A stretch of 64,000 bases of DNA from Pachypanchax playfairii (lineage: Eukaryota; Chordata; Actinopteri; Cyprinodontiformes; Aplocheilidae): the NCBI GenBank assembly GCA_006937955.1, contig SSNP01000081.1, forward strand, positions 739,464-803,463. The letters run 5' to 3'. A program made the position numbers and the translations under genes. This document shows, in pieces, positions 42,801 to 53,235 of this stretch. The notes below the pieces were generated by a model. It ran no database searches. It was not told the DNA's origin and saw nothing but the letters and a program-made list of their open reading frames with translations. The stretch's first letter is position 1, and every line of letters begins with the position of its first letter.

Positions 42801-44656
42801 ATATTTTCTATATAAATGCCCTCTGGGTCCTTGTCGGCCATTGATGGGTCCCTCTCCTCTGGGTGTGCCCAAACATTTGCCTGTCGCTCTGACAATGCAA
42901 AGAAAGTAAAAATAACATCATACTTAATGTTCCTGTCCTGGAAGAATTTATTTTATAGGTAAAATGTATTTATGGAAAAATATAGAAACAAAAATAAAAA
43001 ATAAATCTGTTTATTAAAGTCAAGACTGTGGAGCGGCACATGTGTGTAGCACATGTCAACAGGTAGCATATTTCTGCAGAACACCGGTTCGAGCAACGAC
43101 TGTCTGAGACACGGCTGCGGAAAAGTTATTCAGTACTGCTTTAAGTCCATCACTTATTTCAGATAAGTCTGACTTAGTACCTGTGCAAAAACTTTGCAAA
43201 ATATTTTTGAAGAATGTTTAAATAAGATTACCTTTTTTTTACCCACCCTGATCATCACATACTGACTCATTGTTTTCCTTCCAGTGAAGAAAAAGCCATT
43301 GAACTCTACAAGCAACTCAAGACTAAATGCAAAAGTTAGTATAAACATTTACAAAGATAAAAACTGAACACATTCTTTGCAGAAGTTGTACCTTATCTCA
43401 TCGCTTGTTGCTATGGTTACATTCTAGTTGTAATATTTTCTTTGGAGAAGTTGCAAAATGACTTGAAGAATAAAAACCTCAGTTATTTGAATAAAGTTCC
43501 AGCGTCACTGTGAAGTGAAAAGGCCAAATATTTACCAGATGTTGTGTAGTGAGTACTTTAAAGTTGGATTATTGTGTATAAATGATCTTGAAAGTGTATT
43601 TTCTGCAGGTCCTGACCCTCCACATGGCTACAGTGACAGCTCAGACATGGTGAGGACAATACTCCAGATGGTACAGAACCAGGACAGAGTGTTAAAAGAT
43701 CTCTACACTCATCTCAGGTAAGTTCTTTACTAGTTTAACTTGGATACACTCACATAAACGCCAGTCTCTATGAAACACATGTATCATTACACAGTTTTTC
43801 AATCATTCTCTTTATCTGCAGTAAAATCCTGATGTGTAAACAACGCATCATGGATTTGTTCCCTGAACTGGAAGGAGCGGTCGCAAAAATAAAAACTGCA
43901 AATACTGAAGTAATTCATATGCAAGTGAAGAGACAGAAAGAGTTCTGGTTCCTTCTCAAGGTTGTTTGTGTAAGTGTCCAATAAATAATAGCAAAGGGAA
44001 AATCCTTCAATAAAATACTCATAAGTATTAAATGAAGTTGTCAGTTTATTTAGTTAGTAACACTTTGTTTTTGTTCATAGTCCCAGAGAGGTTTTCCATC
44101 TTCATCTCCATCGCTCAAACAACAACCTACTGACAGGTAAACAAGTTTTAAAGTTTGTAAAATGTAATAATAAAGTGCTTTCTTGGTGCCAAACTCTTAA
44201 TTAAAGAGAAATGTGTTGAATTATTTTAAATTTACAACATGAAACTATGAGGGATCTGAGAAGAAATGACTTATGGACATGCTGCTAGTTTATTCTTCTG
44301 TTATTTTCAGTGAAACACTTCATCAACTACTGGATGAAAATCAGCGTTATATGAGTCATTTGACTTCCCTGCTGAAAGATGCCACCCAGGAGATGGAGCA
44401 GAGTGTTATGGTAAAAAGTATAAAATTGTAAATCATTGTACTAATCTATATATAAGCAGATTCAACAGTCGTAAATACACACCTCGTGCAAGATGTTGCT
44501 GTAAGTGTTTATGTCTGCACATTTTCTAGATTTCTGTTTGAATATAAAAACGTGATTAAGTTGCTGCTAAAGAATGAGACTGTATCTGCAGTAGGACTGA
44601 AATTCTCTGTCTGTGTCTCCGTTCAGGATCAGGACTGGAGCTGGATTCAGCTGTAA
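36871..44656 (+). CDS. chuk: IKK-alpha (CHUK), inhibitor of NF-kappa-B kinase subunit
   Basis: Ser/Thr kinase of the IKK complex; in the family it drives non-canonical NF-kappa-B signalling by p100 phosphorylation. Exons: 36871-36975, 37072-37166, 38162-38279, 38354-38423, 38503-38591, 39317-39406, 39494-39618, 40146-40253, 40342-40477, 40550-40750, 40825-40927, 41072-41195, 41277-41428, 41521-41582, 41678-41787, 43285-43334, 43609-43717, 43822-43969, 44081-44136, 44311-44410, 44627-44656; 726 residues (human 745). Seen: glycine loop GMGGFGH, lysine in IAVKLC, HRDLKPEN, DLG, activation loop DQGSLCTSFVG with the two regulatory serines, APE, then ubiquitin-like and helical scaffold regions, and a C-terminal NEMO-binding motif DWSW. 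Sequence is clearly closer to CHUK than IKBKB. erlin1 follows, as in human. Confidence 0.97.
37482..37784 (-). mobile_element. possible PIF/Harbinger transposase N-terminal fragment in chuk intron
   Basis: A 100-codon minus-strand frame has RRQQHWWVQNWIQKQ followed by a YLSWIQFREL-type segment, resembling the WWV..W..R start of Harbinger transposases. The nuclease core is absent. The match is from memory and weak. Confidence 0.3.
41822..41871. repeat. (ATCC)n microsatellite in chuk intron
   Basis: About 12 ATCC units directly after coding exon 15 of the chuk numbering used here (ends 41787). Confidence 0.97.
41930..42225 (-). mobile_element. 3' end of an L2-type LINE in chuk intron
   Basis: Minus-strand frame reads LLVPRTGRKSQGDRSFAVL then APKLWNQLP, the conserved end of L2/CR1-group reverse-transcriptase ORFs, followed by a short 3' tail with aagtgctttgggcatcc and tttataaataaa. 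5'-truncated, as usual for LINEs. Confidence 0.7.
42277..42450. repeat. degenerate dispersed teleost repeat
   Basis: Blocks ctcatgactgtaggcgatgg, gtaaattgagagcgttgctt and ctctcttcatcatgac match, from memory, a widespread fish repeat, possibly the same family as 21570-21785. It lies next to the LINE fragment. Confidence 0.5.
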
Positions 44657-45125
44657 AAGTCGACTCTCAATAGCTCCAGAGAGTTTTCAAAAGAATGTGT
44701 AATTTAACAAGTGCCTACTGTGGAGCTCCACAGTCTAAAGTTAAAATTAAAGTTATATATGTATGTGCTGCTGTAAATCAAAGTGGAAACATTACAAAGT
44801 AAGCTATACATGTTTAAAGTGAAAAGTTTTTTTTTTTTTTTAACAATGTTTAAAAGTTTGTCTAATTGTAGGGATATATTTATTTTTCTAGTACTGATCT
44901 ATGGATAGAGCGTGTAACTCGACTGGGTGTCTGTAAAACTATCTGTGAGCGTGCAGCATTTCTGACTCTGTAAACAATTCCTAGTTTGGTAATGAGTCAA
45001 GGCCGCCGTCAAAATCCAGCAGTTGTTTTGTCTTGGCTTAAGGCCATTTTGGTTCGTATCTAACAGTTGCTGCTGATGATTAATGCATGATGGAATGTGA
45101 ATAAATGTTTACATTTATGTGGGTT
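44657..45125 (+). other. chuk: chuk 3' untranslated region
   Basis: Follows the chuk stop codon. An AATAAA at 45100-45105 is the likeliest poly(A) signal. AT-rich with a T-run near 44828. Confidence 0.55.
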
Positions 45126-45169
45126 TTTATTTCCTGGAAACACATTTTTTTTCTGCAGGTGTGAAACAG

Positions 45170-45505
45170 TCAGTTGTTTTCTGTATCCACATGTTTCTGT
45201 TCCTGGATGCGGGGAGCTGGTGTCTATCTGCAGCAGCCATTGGGCAAGAGATGGGGTCACACCTGGACAGGTCACCAGTCCATCACAAGGCCACATTATA
45301 GACAGAAAATCGCTCTCACTCAAACCTTGGGCCAATTTGAAGTTGCCAGTTAAACTCATGCATATTTTGTCTGTGAGATGAAGCTGTAATCCCTGTAGAA
45401 AACTCATGTACAGGGAGAACATGCAAACTCCTTGCAGAAAGTGTGGAGTTTTGAACCCAAGACCTTCTTGCTGCAAGGCAACAGTGCCCCCAGCTGTGGC
45501 ACATA
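45170..45505. repeat. dispersed teleost repeat between chuk and erlin1
   Basis: Blocks caccagtccatcacaaggcc, gggagaacatgcaaactcc and gaacccaagaccttcttgct match, from memory, a repeat found throughout teleost genomes. Family not assigned. No intact frame. Confidence 0.6.
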
Positions 45506-45529
45506 CACAAAGCACAATAAATATATTCA

Positions 45530-45758
45530 GTCTAGTTCAGGGGTGCCCAAAGTCAGGCCTCAAGGGCCACTATCCTGCATGTTTTAGATGTTTTCCTGCT
45601 TCAACACACCTGATTCAAATCTGCAACATCTCAGTAAATCCAGCAGAAGCCTGTTAACGACCTGTTCATCTGCATCAGGTGTTTTGAAGCAGAGGAACAT
45701 CTAAAACATGCAGGATAGCGGCCCTTGAGGCCTGGAGTTGGACACCCCTGGTCTAGTT
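45530..45758. mobile_element. hAT-type MITE with intact 8-bp target-site duplication
   Basis: Element 45538-45750 (213 bp) runs from CAGGGGTGCCCA to a TGGACACCCCTG end and is largely one long inverted repeat. It is flanked by GTCTAGTT on both sides (45530-45537 and 45751-45758), a perfect 8-bp duplication as made by hAT transposases. No coding capacity. Confidence 0.85.
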
Positions 45759-45904
45759 GATAAACGTTAAACGTGACCTCATGAAATGTATTAGTATGTT
45801 TAATTAAACATTATAAACTTATGTATTCCTAATATATTCTCAGTTGTGGAAACATTGAAATATAATTTTTAATATCACTATTTCAGAAACGAGCTATAAT
45901 TTAT

Positions 45905-46048
45905 GAGAACGCTGTTGAGGTAAATTCATAGTGGATTGTATGATACAATGGCCTGCCGTAAAGCTAGATTAAATGTGAGAACGCTGTTGAGGTAAATTCA
46001 TAGTGGATTGTATGATACAATGGCCTGCCGTAAAGCTAGATTAAATGT
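45905..46048. repeat. perfect 72-bp tandem duplication upstream of erlin1
   Basis: 45905-45976 and 45977-46048 appear identical base for base, from gagaacgctgttgagg to gctagattaaatgt. It ends about 10-100 bases before the likely erlin1 first exon. Confidence 0.95.
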
Positions 46049-46059
46049 TGCAACGGCCT

Positions 46060-46154
46060 ACCATACAGGGTTGAGTCTTCCGTGGAACCTGAGAGGAGGT
46101 GGGCTGAGGGCGGGAGTTGGGTCACTGAATGATAAGACCAGAGGTTCGACACTG
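46060..46154 (+). promoter_or_regulatory. erlin1: probable erlin1 promoter edge and noncoding first exon
   Basis: A GC-rich patch with GGGCGGGAG (Sp1-like) is followed by a donor CACTG|GTAGGT (exon end 46154). The next acceptor, TGCCTGCAG, precedes the exon that holds the start codon (exon from 46810). The transcription start is inferred only. Confidence 0.5.
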
Positions 46155-46825
46155 GTAGGTCTATGTCAACAAATATTCGTTTATTTTAACGCTTGAGGGA
46201 TTATTGGTATATTTAATCGTAGCTGGAGGTGTCGTAATTAGTTTTGTTTGCAGCCTCGTGAGCTAAAGTTAGCATGAAGCTACAAGATGCTTCCGAACCC
46301 AGTCGATAATCAGCTAACAGCTAGCAGCCTGCTAAGTTAACGACTGCTCGATCAGCAGGTTGAGTTTCAGTGTTAGTCACACTGAAAGAGACGTAGTTGT
46401 TGAGTTTAATTTTGTAGTTGCGAAAGGGGATATTGTTTTCTTCCGTAAACTTGAACTTGTTTAATAATTAACGCTAGCTTTAGCATTTGGACTAATGTTG
46501 CTCATATTTCTGACTTGAGCAGATAAACTTTGCAGATATTGCAGGATTTAAACGTATATTTTAATATTTTATAGAAGCAAAGTTAGTCTTCTTTTTGTTA
46601 CATTCACATTTTATATTAAGCAATATTTATTGCATCGCTTGTTTCTTTAGATTATTTATCAATTTCTAAGTAATAAGGTTACATCAGAAAGTGGGGTTAT
46701 TTATCAATCTTAAAGTGGTGAGATTATTGTTAATCAGTGTTCTGGCATGGTGCTCACCCGGATGTTGTAAAAACATTTCAATATGATTATATTTCTCTTT
46801 TGCCTGCAGGTGAGTGAAAGCGAAG

Positions 46826-49800
46826 ATGACAATGCCACATGTTGGAGCAGTATTTGCTACAATAGCAGGAGTGATGGCCATATTCTTACACTCCTCTATT
46901 CATAAGATAGAGGAAGGACACCTGGCTGTCTACTACAGGTATCTACTACATTTTACATTTTTCTGCTGAGTGATCAGGTGCATAAATATTAATAGAAATT
47001 ACCTTTATTTGTGTAAAATGTCTCTTTTGTTTACTAAATAACAAAAAAATATTAGCTGATGTAGTCATATCATATGCAGAGGTAAAACTGTGAAAGATGA
47101 CTGATGTGCATTAGGTCGTTGTCTTCTTGTGTCACTTCCAGAGAAGAATTGTGTAGCCATCATTGTGTTGCATTAAAATTGCTTCATTTGCAAGTTAGTT
47201 TTGGCTAAGAATGTTGCACTTATGTAGAGCAGTAGTCACCAGTCCTCAAGGACCACAATCCTCCATGTTGGAGATGTTTTCCTGCTTTAGCACACCTGAT
47301 TGGAAGGACTGATTTTGTAAATCAGCATTTTGAGGAGGACACAGAAGAAGCCACTTCAAGAAAACTTCAAACACGGGGTGAAACTCTGCAGAAAGTTGAA
47401 AGACAGGACAGCTGATGACTGATGCAAAAATTCTTCTTCTGATTCGTCTTCCATCTGATTGTTTGGGACATCTGGAAAATTATTTAACTGTGTCACGTCT
47501 GTTTTCTCCATGGCATGAGCCCTGTGCATCAAAGCAAATGAAGCAGATAATCACAGTACAGGAACTGAAACAAGAAAATTTTCAGATCTTAACTTCAATG
47601 AGAACCTGTGATCAGTTCTCATAAAGGAAGTGGACGAGCAGTTCCGAGCACTAATCAGACCAGAATAAGTCCACATCTGTCTAGATTTGGTTGAAGCCAC
47701 AAACACATTTGCCTTTCTGCTAATAATTTCACCATGACTTTAGGTAAAGTTGATGTTGCCAAAGAGATTCCAGACTTTATACAAACATCTGTACTTGTTG
47801 ACATTGAGAACTGTGACCAACTGATTTGGTGGTTTTTATTTCAGAGGAGGTGCATTGCTGACTTCTCCCAACGGCCCAGGATATCACATCATGCTGCCTT
47901 TCATTACCACCTACAGAGCAGTGCAGGTAAGCTAATTTCTCATTCCTGAAACCTTTTAAATCAACGTTCACTGACTCAAACCTAAAGAAATACATTTACT
48001 GTCGAAGTTCGTCATGTTGTTTACAAAGACTTTAAACTAAGAGATTTCACTGACAGCTTGCATTTTAGGAAAAATGTCATGTTGTCTTTTTATATTTTTG
48101 TTTGATTATTTTGGGGGGTTTTTTTGTTTCAGACGACGCTCCAGACCGATGAGATCAAGAATGTGCCTTGCGGAACGAGGTGCGACTAAAGCTTATTGAA
48201 TCGGCTGTTCAAAAATGATCTCCCTTCATTAAAATCATGAAACAGTCAATGATCTTTTCCCTTTCTGTCCACAGTGGCGGTGTGATGATTTATTTTGACA
48301 GGATAGAAGTTGTTAACATGTTGGTCCCTTCTGCAGGTACAATGTTTCTCATTAACCCGACTCAGTAACTCTGTAGCCTGGTATGACTATAACTGCTCTG
48401 TTTGGTTTACAGTGGTGGACATTGTGAGAAACTACACGGCTGATTATGACAAAACACTCATTTTCAACAAGATTCATCATGAACTGAACCAGTTCTGCAG
48501 CGTGCACACTCTGCAGGAAGTCTACATTGAGCTGTTTGGTGAGAAAATTTGTTTAATTTATACCTGTGTTTTTTTTTTTTTTTTTTTTTTTTTTTTTCNN
48601 NNNNNNNNTTTTTTTTTTTTTTTTTTTTTTTTTTTTATTCCTGGAATTCCTGAAATATGATGCAAAGGGAAGCAGTTTGATGTTTTGTGTCTTTTTAGAT
48701 ATTATTGATGAAAACCTGAAGACTGCATTACAGAAAGATCTTAACGTTATGGCACCTGGACTGACAATACAGGTATTGAAACATGATAGAAATCAACTTA
48801 ATGAACTCTTTCAAGTATTTCAAGTTTTGTATTAAGTTGTTAACAAATTCAGGTTGAAATACGATACTAATAATCTGTTAGTGAGCTATAAAATCACTTT
48901 ATTTTCTTTCTCCTCCTGACTGTCCCTCGTCCTGTTTTTCTGGTCATAGGCGGTTCGTGTTACAAAGCCAAAGATCCCCGAGGCTATCAGGCGGAACTTT
49001 GAACTCATGTGAGTGTGTAAACTGTTTTCAACAGCTCAGATTCCGATTCTGTGTAAGTGATCCTCTCAGTTCATGTAATTAAAAAAGTCAAACATTTGTG
49101 TTTACAGGGAAGCGGAGAAGACTCGTCTGCTCATAACAGCTCAGACTCAGAAGGTTGTGGAAAAAGAAGCAGAGACTGAAAGAAAAAAAGCCATCATTGG
49201 TAAATCTGGATTTTTATTCCTCTGCTAGTTTTTGCTAGATGTAACTTCCAGTTCAGTGGTTGTCATTTCTCTGTATCACTGCTGTGACATCACTCATGAT
49301 CATTTTCTGTCCCACAGAGGCTCAGAAGGTCGCTCAGGTTGCAGAGATCCAGTTCAAACAAAGAGTCATGGAGAAAGAGACGGAGAAGAAGATCTCTGAG
49401 ATAGAAGGTCAGTGTCTCTGGGCTGGAATTTATCCGAGTTTTGTCATGTGTCTCATTCAACACTGTTTCTTTGTTTCAGACGCTGCCTTTCTGGCCAGAG
49501 AGAGGGCGAAAGCCGATGCAGAGTATTACACCGCTGCCAAGTCCGCTGAAGCTAACCGGGTAAAAACACTTGGTTAAATCTCCTAATTTCTTCATAAATA
49601 TTATGGAAATAATTTTATCTGAGACTGAATTGAATGATTTTTATAATCATTTAGTCATAATATTAACATAAACGAGGAGGAATTAAAAACATCCCCTCTG
49701 TTTGTGGAGGAGCTGAATATTCAGAGCGACTTGTTAATACACAGATCTGCTGTAACATGACTCAGTTCAGACCGTCTGATAGACACAAATTTATATTTAA

Positions 49801-50246
49801 AGTAATGCAAATTATATTTGTTAAGATGAGGCCAGCTGGCGTTTATAAAAAAATAAATAAAGGGTTCAGATGATGAATGTTTTTCTCTTCCACATCACCT
49901 CCTACTGATGACTTCCCAGAAGTGGAACACTGATTAATTAAAAAAGAAAAAAAAATCCCACTTGCTGGATTTAGATTCTGCAATTTTTACTGATGTCATG
50001 AAATGTAACATGACTCAGCGCTGACATGTCGTGTTCTCTCCTGATTCTTTGCAGCTGAAGTTAACACCAGAGTACCTGGAGCTGATGAAGTACCAGGCCA
50101 TCGCAGCTAATAGTAAGATCTACTTTGGCCAAGACATTCCCAACATGTTTGTCGAGGGAAACGGCAGCCCCCCGAAGCCCGTTCCCTCCCCTACACTGCC
50201 TAGTTCTGAAACAGACCCGGTTAAAGGACAACCAAGAAAGAACTGA
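46826..50246 (+). CDS. erlin1: erlin-1, ER lipid-raft SPFH-domain protein
   Basis: Forms large ER-membrane rings with erlin-2 that bind cholesterol, restrain SREBP and target activated IP3 receptors for ER-associated degradation. Exons: 46826-46938, 47845-47926, 48133-48179, 48275-48336, 48413-48538, 48699-48772, 48950-49008, 49108-49199, 49318-49407, 49480-49559, 50055-50246; 338 residues. N-terminal hydrophobic segment about 7-24, then SIHKIEEGH and the SPFH domain. The NYT glycosylation site is at Asn108, the human ERLIN1 position. A charged coiled coil (ETERKKAIIEAQKVAQV) precedes the LTPEYLELMKYQ oligomerisation region; the tail is short and divergent. Length alone would fit erlin-2, and some residues are erlin-2-like, so the name rests partly on position next to chuk. 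Confidence 0.92.
47140..47660 (+). mobile_element. degenerate Tc1-like transposon in erlin1 intron
   Basis: Blocks gtgtagccatcattgtgttgc, ctgattgtttgggacatctgg and gagaacctgtgatcag correspond in order to a teleost Tc1-like transposase gene. A MITE-like fragment (about 47228-47300, with tcctcaaggaccac and cacacctgatt) interrupts it. All frames are broken. Confidence 0.6.
48571..48637. other. poly-T tract with 10-N assembly gap
   Basis: About 28 T, then 10 N (48599-48608), then about 29 T, in an erlin1 intron just after a splice donor. The true length of the tract is unknown. Confidence 0.97.
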
Positions 50247-51820
50247 GTCCGCTGCTTTTCCGTGATGTACAACGGGAAACCCCGACCAGTCTTTGTTACT
50301 GAAGATGAGCGAGGTAGCTTTGCAGCTAGTTCAGCGAACAGCTCACTGAAGTGTGCTTGAATGGCTAAAGAGTGCGAAAAGGAGAAGTGTTGATCCCTTC
50401 ACTGTTTGGGGAAAATATTAAAGAACAAGAGCAATGCCATAGTAGAAAATCAGAACGTTTAAACCACTTTTTTTTTTGCCTGGACACTTAATCGCCCTAA
50501 TTTTCATGTGCTTTATCAGAGCAGTTGTTAACTTTGCTTTTGGAGCTGCGTTCATTACTTTTCTTTAGAGGAATGATTTGTGATCAACATTAATTTAACA
50601 TTTTTATTTAAGATTTATTGTTTGCACTGAAATCTCGACAGGTGACACTAATTAAAAGCTGCATGGACTCTGTACGTGTAAAAGCAATGTTGTGCGATGT
50701 TTTACTTATCCTGAGACAACGTTCAGCCGGTCTGCAGCACCGGTCTGTTTATTCACGTCGCAGGTGAATTACAGCGGAGCGGTGGAGGATTGATCAGACT
50801 GGTGTTAGTTGAGATCTGGTGGTCTTCAAAGCGGATTCAGCCAGCATGTTTTCTTCAGTCTGTTTCTGATGAACAGGGTTTTGCATGCTAACGTAGTTTT
50901 GCTTGATTGAGACGAGCTGTGTGAGAGTCTGTCAGCCCTGCTGGTTAAGTTTTTTAATGTAAATTCTCAGGTATTTTCTTTTTAACGCTGCTTTAAATGA
51001 CAGATGCAGAGATGAGCAATGCTGTTTAAAAAAAATAGAATTAAAGAAATGTGAGATTAAGATAAGCCATCCAGGATCCTGCAGACATGAAGAGTAACAG
51101 ATTTTGCTTGAAGGTTTGTCAAGATGGATATAATAAAACATTTTTTTCTCTCCTGTTAGTTTTTACTTGTTTTCTGTAAATCTAGATTGGACATTAATAA
51201 TAATTTCAGCTCATTTTATTAACTTTGATGGTTCTATGGGATTTGTTGGACAAACGCAGCTCCTAATTGTGATTTAAGCTTATAAAATATTTCATCTCTG
51301 CTGTTTTTGTTGTTTCCTGATGTGCACAGAGCTGGTTTTTGTCCCTTTTTTAAAGTTAAAGGCTGATACCTACCTGCTTGGCTTAAAACAAAGGAAAAGA
51401 ACGATGCCAGTTGGTGCTAGTTTTTTTTTTTTTTTTTTAATTTATAATTTTCTTCTGAACTTTTTTCGACTCTGTGGTTCACTAACTTGGAAATGTATCC
51501 ATCATTTGGAATTTAAGCCTTAATTAATTATTAAAAGGGTTTTCCTAACAGATTGAAACTAAAGCAGACAGTTCACACTACTATAGTTGGAAGTTATTGT
51601 TCTGTTTGTGACCTCAGTGACAGTTAAAGGTGTGGCTTTGGTGATGGGTTCCAATAAAAGTGTAAGAAGGTTTGATTCAATTACATTTATTTTTTGTCAA
51701 TATTTTGTACAATCTGTGAAATATAAACATTGAAACACTGTAATGTTTTCAAATGTTTATATGCAATGTTTTCCAGGTTTTGACAATGCTCTGTAAAATA
51801 AAACCTATTTTGGTACGTCT
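50247..51820 (+). other. erlin1: erlin1 3' untranslated region
   Basis: AT-rich sequence after the stop. AATAAA signals at 51133-51138, 51653-51658 and near 51797 offer three possible ends, so alternative polyadenylation is plausible. No further exon seen. Confidence 0.55.
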
Positions 51821-51847
51821 TTGTGCTTGTGTGTGTGGGTGAGTGTG

Positions 51848-51861
51848 CCAGCAGGGGGCGC
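51848..51861 (+). promoter_or_regulatory. CTCF motif between convergent genes
   Basis: CCAGCAGGGGGCGC, an exact match to the CTCF core consensus. It lies just past the last erlin1 poly(A) signal and before the 3' end of the oppositely oriented spef1 gene. Confidence 0.6.
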
Positions 51862-53235
51862 ACTAACACAATAATTGATGAGTGAAGTGTTTGAGTCAGA
51901 AAGAAAAAGGCCTGATGTAACCAAGTAATAAAATGAGAAGTTTATGAGCTTAGAGTTAAAAACTGCAGAATGAGAGAAACAAAGTTTGGAAAAGATCGTT
52001 TATTTGGAAAAAAGAAATTAAGATTTCCAAAGAGAGATGATTTTATTTACACATTTAGAAAAATGACAGTAAATGTATAAACAGGAGAATTAAGGTTTCA
52101 TTTACAACATTTAGGCTTTCAAAAAAGCAACTATGTTTTAAAGATAAAATTTGATTATATTTGATAGAAAACCTATCGTATTTCACAATAAACCATCTTC
52201 ACACAAACCTTGAGTCACCCTAAAATCCTAAACATTTTTGAGAAAGTTGTTTATGAGATTAACTTTCAACATCAGCTGCTTCTTCACTCATTTTCTTCTC
52301 AGATTTGCACTGGGAGATTTTCAGGAATGACTTTAAGCTTGACGCTGATCGGTGAATCATTCAAACACAAAAAGTCTCTTAACTTTGGAGGACGAAACGA
52401 TTTAGTGGAGAACCACTTCTGAGTTACTTCTTCAGGGACTTCCTGAGAAGCAGCCTGTCACAAAGATGACATTATTCTAATTTATCTGTAAAAAACGCTT
52501 GAGAAAACATTTTGTCAGGCATGAAACACCAACAAGAGTATTTAATTTAAAATTTGAAGGAACATAGTGGATCTAAAGTGTGATTCCTGCCCTCAGCACA
52601 GCCGGTTACAAATGCTTTTCAGAGGATGTGACCACTCGCTGCTTCAGCGAACAGATGAGTTACTGCTTCCTCTCATGACCTCTCTGACCCTTTGAATTCT
52701 CTGGTATTTTAGAGCTAAATCATCAGTCCATGTTTACTTGCTGTGTGACCCACATTCAGACTTTTTCCTGAGAGAAATACAATCTTTGAGTAAAGGTTTT
52801 TGTTCTCTCTCTGAGTTAATTTAACTGGGTGGTTTAGTTATCTCTCCCAGGGAAGTGAGTTGAAGGTCAGGTTTTAGCAGTTTTCTGGCTGAACCATCAT
52901 TTTTCTTTCCTTCCTTTCTGGTGTGGATTTTTCCACATCATAAAGGCATGATCTGTGTAATGCCAACACTTCCCGGATGCATCCCCTCCCCAGGGGAAAA
53001 AAAGGGTGCGGCCTCGGTCTCAGCGTTACAGTTTTATGCGTTTCTGTGGTGACTTTTAAGTTTGATATGAAGACGTTTAGTATTTCATGTGTCATTTCTA
53101 CACATATAAATGTTGTCTGTGTTCTGGAATATCCTTAAAATACGTTAAATACACTCATTATATTACAAAAGTCAGATTTTAGATTTGTTTGCCCAGTTAA
53201 AAAAGTAGCAACACTGAAGATAATTCAGTGTCAAA
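51862..53235. other. intergenic DNA between convergent erlin1 and spef1
   Basis: AT-rich. Presumably contains the spef1 3' UTR at its right end. No exon or recognisable transposon seen. Confidence 0.6.

Noticed and set aside
48310..48660. 116-codon frame ending in poly-Phe in erlin1
   Set aside because: The real exon (48413-48538) is in it, but the rest is intron read through the poly-T gap.
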